A DNA stretch of 64,000 nucleotides, from contig NZ_JAGSPN010000010.1 of assembly GCF_018139685.1 (NCBI RefSeq), forward strand, positions 62,001 to 126,000, in the 5' to 3' direction. Shown one piece after another: positions 24,937 through 35,555 of this stretch; position 1 is the stretch's first letter, and every line of letters starts with the position of its first letter. The position numbers were made by a program, and so were the translations under genes. The DNA is from Cognatundibacterium luofuense (lineage in GTDB: Bacteria; Pseudomonadota; Gammaproteobacteria; Burkholderiales; Burkholderiaceae_D). Under the pieces are notes generated by a model. It ran no database searches and was not told where the DNA came from. It worked only from the letters and a program-made list of their open reading frames with translations.

Positions 24937-27588
24937 ATGGATCAATTCGCAAAAGAAACACTCCCGATTTCCCTCGAAGAAGAAATGCGCAAAAGCTACC
25001 TCGATTACGCGATGAGCGTGATCGTCGGGCGTGCGTTGCCGGATGTGCGTGACGGCCTGAAGCCGGTGCATCGTCGTGTTCTGTACGCGATGCATGAAAT
25101 GAACAATGTCTATAACCGTCCGTACGTAAAATGTGCACGTGTGGTCGGTGACGTCATGGGTAAGTATCACCCGCACGGTGATGCATCCATTTATGACACG
25201 CTGGTTCGTATGGCGCAGGACTTTTCTTTGCGCTACACACTGGTGGATGGTCAGGGTAACTTCGGTTCTATCGATGGCGATAATGCGGCGGCGATGCGTT
25301 ATACCGAGTGCCGTCTCGACAAAATTGCCAACGAGCTGCTGGCAGATATTGAGAAGGAAACGGTTGATTTCGTACCGAACTATGACGGTAAAGAAAAAGA
25401 ACCGTCTGTGTTGCCAACCCGTATTCCGAATCTGCTGATCAACGGTGCGTCCGGTATCGCGGTGGGTATGGCGACAAACATTCCGCCGCACAATATTACG
25501 GAAATCATCAACGGCTCTCTGCATTTGCTGCGTAATCCATCTTGTACGGTGGATGAACTGATAGAAATGATTCCGGCGCCGGACTTTCCGACCGGCGGCA
25601 TTATTTACGGTGTTTCCGGTGTGCGCGAAGGTTATCGCACAGGTCGTGGTCGTGTTGTTATGCGCGCTAAAACGCATTTCGAAGAATTCGGCAAAGACGG
25701 TCGTACCGCACTGATCATCGATGAGCTGCCATACCAGGTAAACAAAAAGTCTCTGCTGGAACGTATCGCAGAGCTGGTTCGCGACAAAAAGCTGGAAGGT
25801 ATTTCGGATATCCGTGACGAATCCGATAAGTCCGGTATGCGTGTTGTGATTGAACTCAAGCGTGGCGAAGTGCCGGATGTCGTACTGAATAACCTGTATA
25901 AGCAAACCCAGTTGCAGGACACTTTCGGCATGAACATGGTCGCGCTGGTGAACGGCCAGCCTAAGCTGCTGAATCTGCGCGAAATGCTGGATTGCTTCCT
26001 GTCCCATCGTCGTGAAGTCGTGACGCGCCGTACTGTATTCGAATTGCGTAAGGCGCGTGAGCGCGGGCACGTGCTTGAAGGTCTGGCTGTAGCGCTGGCG
26101 AATATTGATGACTTTATAGCCATCATCAAAGCAGCCCCAACACCGCCGATCGCTAAACAGGAGCTGATGACCCGTGCTTGGGACAGCTCTCTGGTGCGCG
26201 AAATGCTGACCCGTACAGCTGCGGATAACGCCGGTGGCATTAATGCTTTCCGTCCGGAAAATCTGCCAGCCCACTACGGCATTCAGCCCGACGGCTTGTA
26301 CAAACTGTCCGAAGATCAGGCGCAGGAAATTCTGCAGATGCGTTTGCAGCGCCTGACTGGTCTGGAGCAGGATAAGATTGTTAATGAATATAAAGAAGTG
26401 ATGGCGGAAATTGCCGACTTGCTGGATATTCTGTCTCGCCCGGAACGTGTGACTGCCATTATTGACACCGAGCTGACAGATGCGCGTAACGAATACGGTG
26501 AAGGTAATAAAGATCAGCGCCGCTCTGAGATCGTTCATAACGCGACCGACCTGGAAACCGAAGATCTGATTGCGCCGCAGGATATGGTGGTGACACTGTC
26601 GCATTCCGGATATATGAAGTCTCAGCCTTTGTCCGAATACCGTGCGCAAAAACGCGGTGGTCGCGGTAAGCAGGCGACAGCAACTAAAGACGATGACTGG
26701 ATTGAGCAATTATTCGTCGCCAATACGCACGATTACATTCTGTGCTTCAGTAACCGTGGTCGTTTGTACTGGCTGAAAGTGTGGGAGGTACCGCAAGGTT
26801 CACGTGCATCACGTGGTAAGCCTATCGTGAATATGTTCCCGCTGCAGGATGGCGAGAAAATCACCGTTATTCTGCCGTTGTCCGGTGAGAACCGTACTTT
26901 CCCTGAAGATCGCTACGTGTTTATGTCGACCAGTCTCGGCACAGTGAAGAAGACGGCACTCAAGGAGTTCAGTAATCCTCGTAAAGCAGGCATTATTGCT
27001 GTGGATCTGGATGATGGTGACTTCCTGATCGGTGCAGCGCTGACGGACGGTGCGCACGATGTCATGCTGTTCTCGGATGCAGGTAAAGCGGTGCGCTTTG
27101 ATGAAAACGATGTTCGCCCGATGGGACGTAATGCGCGTGGTGTGCGCGGAATGAATCTGGAAGAAGGGCAGCAGGTCATTGCATTACTGGTTGCTGAAAA
27201 TGAGCAGCAATCGGTTCTGACCGCAACTGAAAACGGATTTGGCAAACGCACGCTGATTACTGAGTACACACGTCACGGTCGCGGCACGAAAGGTATGATC
27301 GCGATCCAGACTTCTGAGCGTAACGGTAAAGTGGTTGCTGCAACGCTGGTCAGCAGTACGGATGAAATCATGCTGATTACGACCGGCGGTGTGCTCATCC
27401 GCACCCGTGTTTCTGAGATTCGCGAAATGGGACGTGCAACACAAGGCGTTACTCTGATTTCTGTGGATGACGGTACAAAATTGTCTGGTTTGCAGCGTAT
27501 TGTTGAATCGGATGCTGACGTTGATGCTGAGACCTTCTCTGAAGGCGATGCATCTGATGAAGCGGCAGACGGCACTCAGGCGGAGTAA
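24937..27588 (+). CDS. gyrA: DNA gyrase subunit A
   Basis: An 883-residue type II topoisomerase subunit. The winged-helix region [17 protein letters not shown] is followed by the catalytic Tyr122 (AAMRYTE). The GyrA-box lies at about residues 569-577 (QKRGGRGKQ), ahead of the six-bladed C-terminal DNA-wrapping domain; the C-terminus is acidic. The numbering coincides with E. coli, so residue 83 is Ala rather than Ser or Thr, while Asp87 is kept; this position affects quinolone binding. It leads the conserved gyrA-serC-pheA-tyrA-aroA-cmk-rpsA block and is separated from serC by 4 bases. Confidence 0.98.
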   Translation: MDQFAKETLPISLEEEMRKSYLDYAMSVIVGRALPDVRDGLKPVHRRVLYAMHEMNNVYNRPYVKCARVVGDVMGKYHPHGDASIYDTLVRMAQDFSLRYTLVDGQGNFGSIDGDNAAAMRYTECRLDKIANELLADIEKETVDFVPNYDGKEKEPSVLPTRIPNLLINGASGIAVGMATNIPPHNITEIINGSLHLLRNPSCTVDELIEMIPAPDFPTGGIIYGVSGVREGYRTGRGRVVMRAKTHFEEFGKDGRTALIIDELPYQVNKKSLLERIAELVRDKKLEGISDIRDESDKSGMRVVIELKRGEVPDVVLNNLYKQTQLQDTFGMNMVALVNGQPKLLNLREMLDCFLSHRREVVTRRTVFELRKARERGHVLEGLAVALANIDDFIAIIKAAPTPPIAKQELMTRAWDSSLVREMLTRTAADNAGGINAFRPENLPAHYGIQPDGLYKLSEDQAQEILQMRLQRLTGLEQDKIVNEYKEVMAEIADLLDILSRPERVTAIIDTELTDARNEYGEGNKDQRRSEIVHNATDLETEDLIAPQDMVVTLSHSGYMKSQPLSEYRAQKRGGRGKQATATKDDDWIEQLFVANTHDYILCFSNRGRLYWLKVWEVPQGSRASRGKPIVNMFPLQDGEKITVILPLSGENRTFPEDRYVFMSTSLGTVKKTALKEFSNPRKAGIIAVDLDDGDFLIGAALTDGAHDVMLFSDAGKAVRFDENDVRPMGRNARGVRGMNLEEGQQVIALLVAENEQQSVLTATENGFGKRTLITEYTRHGRGTKGMIAIQTSERNGKVVAATLVSSTDEIMLITTGGVLIRTRVSEIREMGRATQGVTLISVDDGTKLSGLQRIVESDADVDAETFSEGDASDEAADGTQAE

Positions 27589-27592
27589 TTAC

Positions 27593-28693
27593 ATGACTGA
27601 TATCTTCAATTTCTCTGCCGGCCCTGCGGTTTTGCCAAAAGAAGTTTTGCAGCAGGCCGCATCAGAAATGCTGGACTGGCACGGAAGCGGGATGTCAGTC
27701 ATGGAAATGAGTCATCGCGGACCGGAGTTTATGTCCATTATGGACGCAGCTCAGCGCGATTTGCGTGACTTACTCAGTGTTCCTGAAAATTACCAGATAC
27801 TGTTTTTGCAAGGTGGCGGTCTCGGTGAGAACGCCATTGTCCCGATGAATCTGATGGGAAGCCGCCCTGATGCAACGATTGATATGGTGCATACAGGTAG
27901 CTGGAGTGGTAAATCGATTCAGGAGGCTGCAAAATATGCAAAGGTGAATGTTGCCGCATCCGCCCAGGGCAATGGATTCAGCCGGATTCCGGATGTCAGT
28001 GAATGGAATCTGAGCGCATCCCCGGCTTATGTGCATTTGTGTACCAACGAAACGATTGATGGTGTGGAGTTTCACAGCGTACCCGACATCGCAGAACGCA
28101 CCGCAGGCGCACCGATTGTCGCCGATATGTCTTCCCATATTTTGTCGCGTGAAATCGATGTTTCCGCATATGGCGTTATTTTTGGTGGTGCGCAGAAGAA
28201 TATCGGTCCGGCAGGATTAACGATCGCTATCGTACGCGACGATTTAATTGGACATGCGTTGCCATGCTGCCCCTCAGCTTTTGACTGGAAAAAAATCGCT
28301 GATAACGGATCGATGTATAACACGCCGCCTACCTATGGAATTTATATCGCAGGGCTGGTATTTCAGTGGCTGAAACGTCAGGGTGGTGTTGCTGCATTGG
28401 AGCAGCGAAATATTGAAAAAGCACAATTGCTCTATCAGTGCCTTGATTCAACGGATTTTTATGAAAGCAGGGTGGAAGTACCGTTCCGCTCCCGAATGAA
28501 TGTGCCCTTTTATCTGCGAGATGAACGTCTGAATGCCGCTTTCTTAGCTGAGGCGCGTGAGCATGGCTTGATTCAGTTGAAGGGGCATAAATCCGTTGGC
28601 GGTATGCGCGCTTCAATTTACAACGCGATGCCTTTAGAAGGCGTTCAAGCCCTGGTAGATTTTATGCAGGAATTTGCTTCGCAACATTCCTGA
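27593..28693 (+). CDS. serC: Phosphoserine aminotransferase
   Basis: A 366-residue PLP enzyme that converts 3-phosphohydroxypyruvate to phosphoserine, and acts in pyridoxine synthesis. It begins [26 protein letters not shown], the family N-terminus; a longer frame from 27467 lies inside gyrA and is rejected. The Schiff-base Lys is K202 in [17 protein letters not shown] and FLQGGG substrate-loop motifs are intact, as is [10 protein letters not shown] near the end. It starts 4 bases after the gyrA stop, so it is co-transcribed with gyrA. Serine and aromatic amino-acid genes are grouped here as in other betaproteobacteria. Confidence 0.96.
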   Translation: MTDIFNFSAGPAVLPKEVLQQAASEMLDWHGSGMSVMEMSHRGPEFMSIMDAAQRDLRDLLSVPENYQILFLQGGGLGENAIVPMNLMGSRPDATIDMVHTGSWSGKSIQEAAKYAKVNVAASAQGNGFSRIPDVSEWNLSASPAYVHLCTNETIDGVEFHSVPDIAERTAGAPIVADMSSHILSREIDVSAYGVIFGGAQKNIGPAGLTIAIVRDDLIGHALPCCPSAFDWKKIADNGSMYNTPPTYGIYIAGLVFQWLKRQGGVAALEQRNIEKAQLLYQCLDSTDFYESRVEVPFRSRMNVPFYLRDERLNAAFLAEAREHGLIQLKGHKSVGGMRASIYNAMPLEGVQALVDFMQEFASQHS

Positions 28694-28841
28694 TCAGATT
28701 TCGATTCTTTCGGCGGCACTGAAATCTCATGGTTCTCCCGATCACCTGAAAGCCGTGATGCTGCCGTACCGGTTCATAAGACCGGCTGAGTCAGTTTGCG
28801 CTGGTTAATGCCAGCGTATTAAGACGGTTTTTAGGTGAAAT

Positions 28842-29915
28842 ATGAGTGACGATAAACTCCTCCCTTTGCGTCAGAAAATTGATGCAATCGATGCGCAGAT
28901 TCTGGATTTACTGAATCAGCGCGCACTTGTGGCCGAAGAAGTTGGTCACGTCAAAGCGGTAACCAATGCCCCTGTCTTTCGTCCGGAGCGTGAAGCGCAA
29001 GTCCTGCGCGGCGTTGCGGAGAGAAATCCCGGCCCTCTGCTGAGTGCCGATGTACAACTGATATTCCGCGAGATTATGTCTGCCTGCCGCGCGCTTGAGC
29101 GACGTGTAGTGGTCGCATTTCTGGGGCCGGTCGGTACTTTCTCGGAACAGGCGGTCTACAAACAATTCGGGCATGCAATTCAGGCCTTGCCGTGCGTTTC
29201 GATTGACGAAGTTTTTCGAGCGACAGAAGCTGGTACTGCGGATTTTGGTGTCGTGCCAATCGAAAATTCCACAGAAGGTGCAATTAACCGGACTCTGGAT
29301 TTGTTACTGCAAACCAGTCTGGTGATCAGTGGTGAAGTCGCTATCCCGGTTCAGCATAGTCTGATGAGTCAGCGTGGAACAATGCAGGGTGTTACTCGTA
29401 TTTGCGCGCATTCGCAGGCGCTGGCGCAGTGTCAGGCGTGGCTCAATCAACACTACCCTCATATTGAGCGCCATGCTGTCGCCTCCAATGCTGAAGCAGC
29501 CCGTATGGCAGGTGCTGACGCGTCCGTAGCTGCGATAGCAAGTGAAATCGCCGGACACCAGTACCAGCTGGGTATTATCAGTGCCCACATTCAAGATGAT
29601 CCGCATAACCGCACACGCTTTGCAGTTGTCGGACGTCTTCATACCAATCCGAGTGGTAAAGATCAGACCTCAATGGTTCTGGCGACGCCTAATCGTGCCG
29701 GTGCGGTATACCAATTACTGGCACCTCTGTCCGGTCACGGTGTATCGATGACGCGTTTTGAGTCACGTCCGGCGCGTACAGGTAACTGGGAGTACTATTT
29801 TTATGTCGACGTTGAGGGGCATGTGAAAGATGAAAAAGTAGCTGCCGCGCTCCGCGAACTGGATGACAAGGCTGCGTTCTTCAAAATATTAGGTTCATAT
29901 CCGTGCACGGAATAA
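28842..29915 (+). CDS. pheA: Bifunctional chorismate mutase / prephenate dehydratase (P-protein)
   Basis: A 357-residue enzyme for the two steps from chorismate to phenylpyruvate. Residues about 1-90 are chorismate mutase (LLPLRQKIDAIDAQILDLLNQRA). Residues about 92-270 are prephenate dehydratase (VAFLGPVGTFSEQAVYKQFG, FGVVPIENSTEGAINRTLD, with the catalytic TRF motif in NRTRFAVVG). About 275-357 is an ACT domain with GVSMTRFESRPA, the phenylalanine feedback site. A weak AGGTG ribosome site precedes the ATG. The 148-base gap after serC contains no terminator, so read-through is likely. Confidence 0.97.
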   Translation: MSDDKLLPLRQKIDAIDAQILDLLNQRALVAEEVGHVKAVTNAPVFRPEREAQVLRGVAERNPGPLLSADVQLIFREIMSACRALERRVVVAFLGPVGTFSEQAVYKQFGHAIQALPCVSIDEVFRATEAGTADFGVVPIENSTEGAINRTLDLLLQTSLVISGEVAIPVQHSLMSQRGTMQGVTRICAHSQALAQCQAWLNQHYPHIERHAVASNAEAARMAGADASVAAIASEIAGHQYQLGIISAHIQDDPHNRTRFAVVGRLHTNPSGKDQTSMVLATPNRAGAVYQLLAPLSGHGVSMTRFESRPARTGNWEYYFYVDVEGHVKDEKVAAALRELDDKAAFFKILGSYPCTE

Positions 29916-29929
29916 GCGGGATATTCGGC

Positions 29930-30856
29930 ATGGAACAGAAACTGAAGAAAATCGTCATTGCAGGCGTTGGCCTGATTGGCGGATCATTCGCGCTTGCAAT
30001 CCGAAGTGCGGGGATAAAAGCGGAATTGGTAGGGATCGGTCGCGATCCGGAGTCGATGCAGCAGGCGCTTGCACTTGGCATCATCGATAGAGTTGCAGTT
30101 GAGGCGGAGGATGCTTACGGTGGCGCTGATCTGATTCTGATCGCTGCTCCCGTGGCCCAGACAGGGGGTATTCTTCGTCAAATTCTGCCTTTTCTGGGGC
30201 GTGATACAGTCGTGACTGATGTTGGTAGCACTAAAGCAGATGCTGTAGCGGCTGCCCGGCAGGTGCTGGGAGACCGCATCGCTCAGTTTGTGCCTGCACA
30301 TCCGATTGCTGGCCGCGAATTGAATGGGCCATCTGCAGCAATCAGTGATTTGTATGTTGGTAAAAAACTGGTAATCACCGCTTTGCCGGAAAATCAGGAT
30401 GCATCCGTCAGGTTAGTAGAAAGCCTGTGGAAAATGTGTGGCGCACAAATTCACTTTTTGTCTCCGGAAGTGCACGATGCTGTGTTTGCAAGCGTAAGTC
30501 ACTTACCGCATTTGCTGGCTTATGCACTGGTTCATGAGGTGTCTCAGCGCGAAAACGCTGATACTTTATTCCAGTATGCTGCCAGCGGATTTCGTGACTT
30601 TACCCGAATTGCAGGGTCATCACCTGAAATGTGGCGTGATATAGCGATGGCGAATCGCGACGCATTGTTACATGAGCTGGATGCGTATATTGCAAAGATT
30701 GTATCTATGAGATCGGATCTTGAATCGGGTGATGCTGAAAGTTTGTATAAGACTTTCTCGACGGCTCAGTATGCCAGGCAGCGTTGGGTTGATGCTATAG
30801 AAGCGGCTGAAAAAGATGGGTGCGCAGCTGCCTTAACAAAAAAGAATATTTTTTAA
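29930..30856 (+). CDS. tyrA: Prephenate dehydrogenase
   Basis: A 308-residue NAD-dependent enzyme that makes 4-hydroxyphenylpyruvate for tyrosine. The Rossmann motif [20 protein letters not shown] is near the N-terminus, and the family strands [27 protein letters not shown] and [18 protein letters not shown] follow; the last contains the substrate-binding His. The ATG is used in place of a GTG nine codons upstream that would overlap pheA. The gap to pheA is 14 bases and to aroA only one base, so these three are clearly one unit. No regulatory ACT domain is attached. Confidence 0.95.
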   Translation: MEQKLKKIVIAGVGLIGGSFALAIRSAGIKAELVGIGRDPESMQQALALGIIDRVAVEAEDAYGGADLILIAAPVAQTGGILRQILPFLGRDTVVTDVGSTKADAVAAARQVLGDRIAQFVPAHPIAGRELNGPSAAISDLYVGKKLVITALPENQDASVRLVESLWKMCGAQIHFLSPEVHDAVFASVSHLPHLLAYALVHEVSQRENADTLFQYAASGFRDFTRIAGSSPEMWRDIAMANRDALLHELDAYIAKIVSMRSDLESGDAESLYKTFSTAQYARQRWVDAIEAAEKDGCAAALTKKNIF

Positions 30857-30857
30857 T

Positions 30858-32195
30858 ATGAAGACAGCAATAAAAAGTTATCCTCCATTTATCGACTTGC
30901 AACCGGTGATGAAAGTAGGGGGCACAATTCGACTGCCTGGTTCAAAAAGTATTTCAAACCGTACTTTATTGTTGGCAGCGTTGTCGCACGGCACGACAGA
31001 AATTCATGACTTACTGGCATCCGACGATACCTTAGTCATGCTGAATGCTTTGCAAAAACTGGGAGTGCATTGGCACCAGTGCCAGAATACACAAAAGTAC
31101 ACAGTGGAAGGTGTCGGTGGTAAGTTTCCTGTTCGTCAGGCAGATCTGTTTATGGGCAATGCCGGAACGGCAATCAGACCGTTAGTCGCAGCTCTGGCTG
31201 TTCTTGGCGGGGACTATACCGTTCATGGCGTTCCGCGCATGCATGAGCGCCCGATCGGTGATCTGGTTGATGCGCTGAACCAGGCGGGAGCTTCGATTGA
31301 TTACACTGGCAATGACGGCTTTCCACCATTGCACATTCATCAAGGGGCTTTTCATGCGCATCGATTGCAGGTCAAAGGTAATGTTTCCAGCCAGTTTCTG
31401 ACGGCTTTGCTGATGGCTGCGCCTTTGATTGCGCAACACCATGATGTGCTGATTGAAGTTGTCGGTGAACTGATTTCTAAGCCGTATATTGAAATTACAC
31501 TGAATTTGATGGCTCGCTTTGGCGTTCAGGTGGAACGAAACGCCTGGCATTCGTTCACCATTCGGCACGGACAGCAATATCAGTCTCCTGGAAGTATCTA
31601 CGTTGAAGGCGATGCGTCATCGGCGTCCTATTTTCTTGCTGCAGCTGCTATTGGCGGCGGGCCGGTCAGAGTGGAAGGTATTGGCTTAAATTCTATTCAG
31701 GGTGATGTCCGTTTTGCTGATGCACTGGCGCAGATGGGTGTGGAAATCAGGAAAGGCGATAACTGGATTGAGGCTGAATGCCACACTCCATTGAGATCAA
31801 TTGATCTTGATTGCAATCATATTCCGGATGCGGCGATGACCCTTGCAGTAGCCGCGCTTTATGCAGACGGAACAACAACGCTGCGAAATATCGCCAGTTG
31901 GAGGGTGAAGGAGACTGATCGTCTCAGTGCGATGGCGACCGAGTTACGAAAGCTCGGTGCATCAATCGAGGAGGGGCAAGACTATATGCGTATTTCGCCA
32001 CCTTCAGAAATTCAGGCAGCAGAAATTGCAACATATGATGATCACCGGATGGCGATGTGCTTCTCGCTGGCCAGTCTGGATGGAAAGCTCCGGCGCGGTG
32101 CAACAATGCGTATCCTTGAGCCACAGTGTGTTGCCAAGACTTTCCCAGATTATTTTGAAGCATTCGGCAGTCTCAGAAATGAGGATTTGTTCTAA
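30858..32195 (+). CDS. aroA: 3-phosphoshikimate 1-carboxyvinyltransferase (EPSP synthase)
   Basis: A 445-residue enzyme of the shikimate pathway. Signature [14 protein letters not shown] and the [18 protein letters not shown]-terminal phosphate-binding motif are intact, with [14 protein letters not shown], and [13 protein letters not shown] near the end, all expected for class I EPSP synthase. The [10 protein letters not shown] motif carries a Gly at the position linked to glyphosate sensitivity. The start codon lies one base after the tyrA stop. In some Burkholderiales aroA is fused to cmk; here the two are separate genes 49 bases apart. Confidence 0.97.
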   Translation: MKTAIKSYPPFIDLQPVMKVGGTIRLPGSKSISNRTLLLAALSHGTTEIHDLLASDDTLVMLNALQKLGVHWHQCQNTQKYTVEGVGGKFPVRQADLFMGNAGTAIRPLVAALAVLGGDYTVHGVPRMHERPIGDLVDALNQAGASIDYTGNDGFPPLHIHQGAFHAHRLQVKGNVSSQFLTALLMAAPLIAQHHDVLIEVVGELISKPYIEITLNLMARFGVQVERNAWHSFTIRHGQQYQSPGSIYVEGDASSASYFLAAAAIGGGPVRVEGIGLNSIQGDVRFADALAQMGVEIRKGDNWIEAECHTPLRSIDLDCNHIPDAAMTLAVAALYADGTTTLRNIASWRVKETDRLSAMATELRKLGASIEEGQDYMRISPPSEIQAAEIATYDDHRMAMCFSLASLDGKLRRGATMRILEPQCVAKTFPDYFEAFGSLRNEDLF

Positions 32196-32244
32196 GTCCG
32201 GCTGTATGTAAACAGTCCGGATAATATTGGGCAGGAATAGAAAT

Positions 32245-32922
32245 ATGGAAAAAAGTTGTGCAGTAATTACGATAGATGGCCCTACCGCGTCGGGAAAAGG
32301 GACGGTTGCTCACCGAGTGGCAAAACATCTCGGATTTCAATATTTAGATTCAGGCGCCTTGTACAGGCTGACTGCGTTAAACGCTATCGGTAATGGTGTT
32401 GCACTGGATGACGAAGCTTCCATCGCTTCATTAGCAAAAGTGCTGCCTTGTCGCTTTGATCATGGGCATGTTTACCTTTCTGCTAGTGACGTTACAGATG
32501 ATGTGCGGGCAGAGCAGATTGGTGTCGCTGCGTCCAGAATTGCAGTTTTGCCCCTGGTGCGCCAGGCGCTGGTTGAGCTGCAGCTTTCATTTCGCACGGG
32601 TAACGGATTGGTGGCTGACGGCCGTGATATGGGGACTGTGATTTTTCCTGATGCTGCTCTCAAGGTATTCCTGACCGCATCTGCGGAAGCGAGGGCTTCG
32701 CGCCGTTATAAGCAATTGAAGGAAAAAGGAATTGCTGCTAATATGGAAGACTTGGTAAAAGATTTGATCGAACGTGATGCACGGGATAGTTCCCGGACAA
32801 CAGCGCCCCTCAAACCCGCACCAGATGCATACATTCTGGATACGTCTGACATGACTGCAGAGCAGGCTGTGCAGCAAGTTCTCGACTGGTATGCGCAAGC
32901 CGCGACAAATGTTGCTGGCTGA
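32245..32922 (+). CDS. cmk: Cytidylate kinase
   Basis: A 225-residue enzyme that phosphorylates CMP and dCMP. Walker-type P-loop [20 protein letters not shown] is near the N-terminus, [10 protein letters not shown] and [15 protein letters not shown] follow, and [19 protein letters not shown] carries the LID/substrate residues. The ATG at 32245 has no strong ribosome site; the preceding in-frame residues are ignored because the family begins at VITIDGP. It sits between aroA and rpsA, the usual order in gamma- and betaproteobacteria. Confidence 0.96.
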   Translation: MEKSCAVITIDGPTASGKGTVAHRVAKHLGFQYLDSGALYRLTALNAIGNGVALDDEASIASLAKVLPCRFDHGHVYLSASDVTDDVRAEQIGVAASRIAVLPLVRQALVELQLSFRTGNGLVADGRDMGTVIFPDAALKVFLTASAEARASRRYKQLKEKGIAANMEDLVKDLIERDARDSSRTTAPLKPAPDAYILDTSDMTAEQAVQQVLDWYAQAATNVAG

Positions 32923-33017
32923 AATTGTTTGGCCCCTGTGCAGAGGCAAGCTCGCGCAGGGTTGTTTAACTTAACCCCGTCTGACGCTCCGTGTTAGTCG
33001 GCTTACTCTCTATTATT

Positions 33018-34733
33018 ATGTCTACTGTATTCATGTCCCAAGATTTCGCAACCGGTCCAGACAGCTTCGCAGCATTGTTCGAAGAGTCCCTGTCCCGTCA
33101 GGATATGCGTTCCGGTGAAGTGATTTCTGCTGAAGTCGTTCGCATCGATCATAACTTTGTTATCGTAAATGCTGGTCTGAAATCTGAAGCATTTATCCCT
33201 GTTGAAGAATTCCGTAACGACCAGGGCGAACTCGAAGTGCAAATCGGTGATTTCGTTTCCGTTGCAATCGATTCCCTGGAAAATGGTTTCGGCGACACTA
33301 TCCTGTCCCGTGACAAAGCAAAGCGCCTGGCTTCCTGGCTGGCACTGGAAAAAGCACTGGAATCCGGCGAACTGGTTACCGGTACTGTTAACGGTAAAGT
33401 TAAAGGCGGTCTGACCGTTCTGACTAACGGTATCCGCGCATTCCTGCCAGGTTCCCTGGTTGATACACGTCCAGTTAAAGATACAACTCCATACGAAGGT
33501 AAAACAATGGAGTTCAAAGTTATCAAGCTGGATCGTAAGCGTAACAACGTTGTTCTGTCCCGTCGTGCAGTTGTTGAAGCATCTATGGGTGAAGAACGCG
33601 CTAAACTGATGGAAACCCTGAAAGAAGGTACAGTGGTTACTGGTGTCGTTAAAAACATCACTGACTACGGTGCATTCGTTGATCTGGGTGGTATCGATGG
33701 TCTGCTGCACATCACCGACCTGGCATGGCGCCGTGTACGTCACCCATCCGAGGTGCTGACAGTTGGTCAAGAGATCACTGCAAAAGTTCTGAAATTCGAT
33801 CAAGAGAAAAACCGTGTTTCTCTGGGTGTAAAACAACTGGGCGACGATCCATGGACAGGCCTGTCCCGTCGTTATCCAGCGAACACACGTCTGTTCGGTA
33901 AAGTAACTAACCTGACTGACTACGGTGCATTCGTTGAAATCGAACAAGGCATCGAAGGCCTGGTTCACGTTTCCGAAATGGACTGGACAAACAAAAACGT
34001 TGCTCCGAACAAAGTTGTTCAACTGGGTGATGAAGTTGAAGTTATGGTTCTGGAAATCGACGAAGAGCGTCGTCGTATCAGCCTGGGTATGAAACAGTGC
34101 AAAGCAAATCCATGGGATGACTTTGCAATGAATCACAAAAAAGGCGATAAAGTTAAAGGCGCGATCAAATCGATCACCGACTTCGGCGTATTCATCGGTC
34201 TGACAGGCAACATCGATGGTCTGGTTCACTTGTCCGATTTGTCCTGGAACGAAGCTGGCGAAGAAGCTGTTCGCAAGTTCAAAAAAGGTGATGAGCTGGA
34301 AGCTGTTGTTCTGGCAATCGACGTTGAGCGTGAGCGTGTTTCTCTGGGTGTAAAACAACTGGAAGGTGATCCATTCACCAACTTCACTGCAATGAACGAC
34401 AAAGGTGCAGTTGTTACAGGTACAGTGAAATCTGTTGAAGCTAAAGGTGCAGTTGTTCAACTGGCAGACGACGTAGAAGGCTATCTGCGTGCATCTGAAA
34501 TCTCCCGTGACCGCGTGGAAGATGCTGGTTCTCACCTGAAAGCAGGCGACACCGTTGAAGCGATGATTCTGAACATTGATCGTAAAGCACGTTCTATCCA
34601 GCTGTCGATCAAAGCAAAAGATTCTGCTGAAACTCAGGAAGCAATGCAAAAAATGTCTGCTGACGCGAGTGCATCTGCTGGTACAACCAGCCTGGGCGCA
34701 CTGCTGAAAGCAAAACTGGACAACAAAAACTAA
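33018..34733 (+). CDS. rpsA: 30S ribosomal protein S1
   Basis: A 571-residue RNA-binding protein with six S1 domains. Domains 1-2 bind the ribosome and later ones mRNA; repeated motifs such as [39 protein letters not shown] and [20 protein letters not shown] show domains 3-5. The first ATG after the cmk gap is used; a second in-frame ATG five codons later is possible. No strong ribosome site is present, as in E. coli rpsA. Codon use is strongly biased towards a narrow set, fitting very high expression; this also creates a long spurious frame on the other strand. Confidence 0.97.
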   Translation: MSTVFMSQDFATGPDSFAALFEESLSRQDMRSGEVISAEVVRIDHNFVIVNAGLKSEAFIPVEEFRNDQGELEVQIGDFVSVAIDSLENGFGDTILSRDKAKRLASWLALEKALESGELVTGTVNGKVKGGLTVLTNGIRAFLPGSLVDTRPVKDTTPYEGKTMEFKVIKLDRKRNNVVLSRRAVVEASMGEERAKLMETLKEGTVVTGVVKNITDYGAFVDLGGIDGLLHITDLAWRRVRHPSEVLTVGQEITAKVLKFDQEKNRVSLGVKQLGDDPWTGLSRRYPANTRLFGKVTNLTDYGAFVEIEQGIEGLVHVSEMDWTNKNVAPNKVVQLGDEVEVMVLEIDEERRRISLGMKQCKANPWDDFAMNHKKGDKVKGAIKSITDFGVFIGLTGNIDGLVHLSDLSWNEAGEEAVRKFKKGDELEAVVLAIDVERERVSLGVKQLEGDPFTNFTAMNDKGAVVTGTVKSVEAKGAVVQLADDVEGYLRASEISRDRVEDAGSHLKAGDTVEAMILNIDRKARSIQLSIKAKDSAETQEAMQKMSADASASAGTTSLGALLKAKLDNKN

Positions 34734-34759
34734 TCGTTACTGATTAAGGTTTTGTTGAT

Positions 34760-35065
34760 ATGACGAAGTCTGAGCTGATTGCTCGTCTGGCAGAACGATA
34801 TCCTCAACTTGTTGCTAAAGATGTGGATGTCGCTGTCAAGACCATACTTGACGCGATGACCGATGCTCTTGCAACCGGTCAGCGTATTGAAATTCGTGGT
34901 TTTGGCAGTTTTGCCTTAAATTGTCGTCCGCCTCGTATCGGACGTAACCCCAAGTCCGGGGATAAAGTAATGGTGCCTGAAAAAAGGGTTCCACACTTTA
35001 AGCCCGGAAAGGAGTTGCGTGAGCGTGTGGACGCGATGGTCGGGCAGCCTATTCGAGACGATTGA
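34760..35065 (+). CDS. ihfB: Integration host factor subunit beta
   Basis: A 101-residue histone-like DNA-bending protein, half of the IHF heterodimer. [17 protein letters not shown] opens the dimerisation helices, and [21 protein letters not shown] forms the beta-arm with the intercalating Pro in RIGRNPKSG. Length and sequence fit the beta subunit rather than HU. It follows rpsA by 26 bases, so it is likely to be in the same transcript, which ends at the strong hairpin just after. Confidence 0.95.
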   Translation: MTKSELIARLAERYPQLVAKDVDVAVKTILDAMTDALATGQRIEIRGFGSFALNCRPPRIGRNPKSGDKVMVPEKRVPHFKPGKELRERVDAMVGQPIRDD

Positions 35066-35092
35066 ATCAGTGCAGTTCGTTATGCCAAAATT

Positions 35093-35130
35093 AAAAAACG
35101 GTATACCGGTTCGCGGTATACCGTTTTTTT
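35093..35130 (+). terminator. Terminator after rpsA-ihfB
   Basis: AAAAAACGGTATACC pairs with GGTATACCGTTTTTT across a 7-base loop; T run on both sides. Perfect stem of about 15 bp, 27 bases after ihfB. It ends the long serC-to-ihfB unit and could work from either strand. Confidence 0.92.
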
Positions 35131-35194
35131 TCAGTACAATGCTTTCTATTGTGCAGAAACTAATGTGCGGATCTTTTTCTTCCGGGAAAATCTC

Positions 35195-35509
35195 ATGAAA
35201 TACATATCAAGGTTGCTAACCCTGCTGCTGTTTGTTGGTTTTTTTGGTTTTGCGCTGAAGAATGATGAGATTGTTACATTGAAATATTTTTTTGGTTTTC
35301 AGCAATCTGCGCCGCTGGTTATTTTGCTGCTGATTTTTTTTATCGCGGGGGCTGTGATTGGTGCCATGGCTATGGTGCCTATGATTTACAGACATCGACG
35401 TGACTTGACGCATCACAGAAAAACGCTTGCGGAGGTAGAAAAAGAGCGCGATGCTGCTCAGCAGGCTGCAACGCAAGCACCGCAACCGGATAGTGTGCGC
35501 AACACATGA
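35195..35509 (+). CDS. lapA: LapA-type inner-membrane protein (LPS assembly)
   Basis: A 104-residue protein with two membrane helices: LLTLLLFVGFFGFALKN near the start and LVILLLIFFIAGAVIGAMAMV, then a cytoplasmic coiled-coil tail (HHRKTLAEVEKERDAAQQ). This is the DUF1049/LapA layout. LapA works with LapB in tuning lipopolysaccharide synthesis through LpxC turnover. The ATG at 35195 opens the first helix; the 10 upstream residues in frame are rejected. Its neighbour lapB starts 46 bases later on the same strand. Confidence 0.88.
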   Translation: MKYISRLLTLLLFVGFFGFALKNDEIVTLKYFFGFQQSAPLVILLLIFFIAGAVIGAMAMVPMIYRHRRDLTHHRKTLAEVEKERDAAQQAATQAPQPDSVRNT

Positions 35510-35555
35510 TTTTATTCGTCTGATAAAGATGATCTTATTTTAAACAGATAAAAAT

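Noticed and set aside
24910-26709. 599-codon open frame on the minus strand across gyrA
   Set aside because: It mirrors gyrA codon bias; the protein has a Cys/Phe/His-rich, low-information composition, no domain, and gyrA is certain on the other strand.
27467-27592. Upstream extension of serC into gyrA
   Set aside because: The conserved SerC N-terminus begins at the ATG at 27593; the upstream residues are gyrA in another frame.
33003-34649. 548-codon open frame on the minus strand across rpsA
   Set aside because: Antisense artefact of the very biased codons of ribosomal protein S1; composition is implausible (many Phe, Cys, Asn) and there is no ribosome site.
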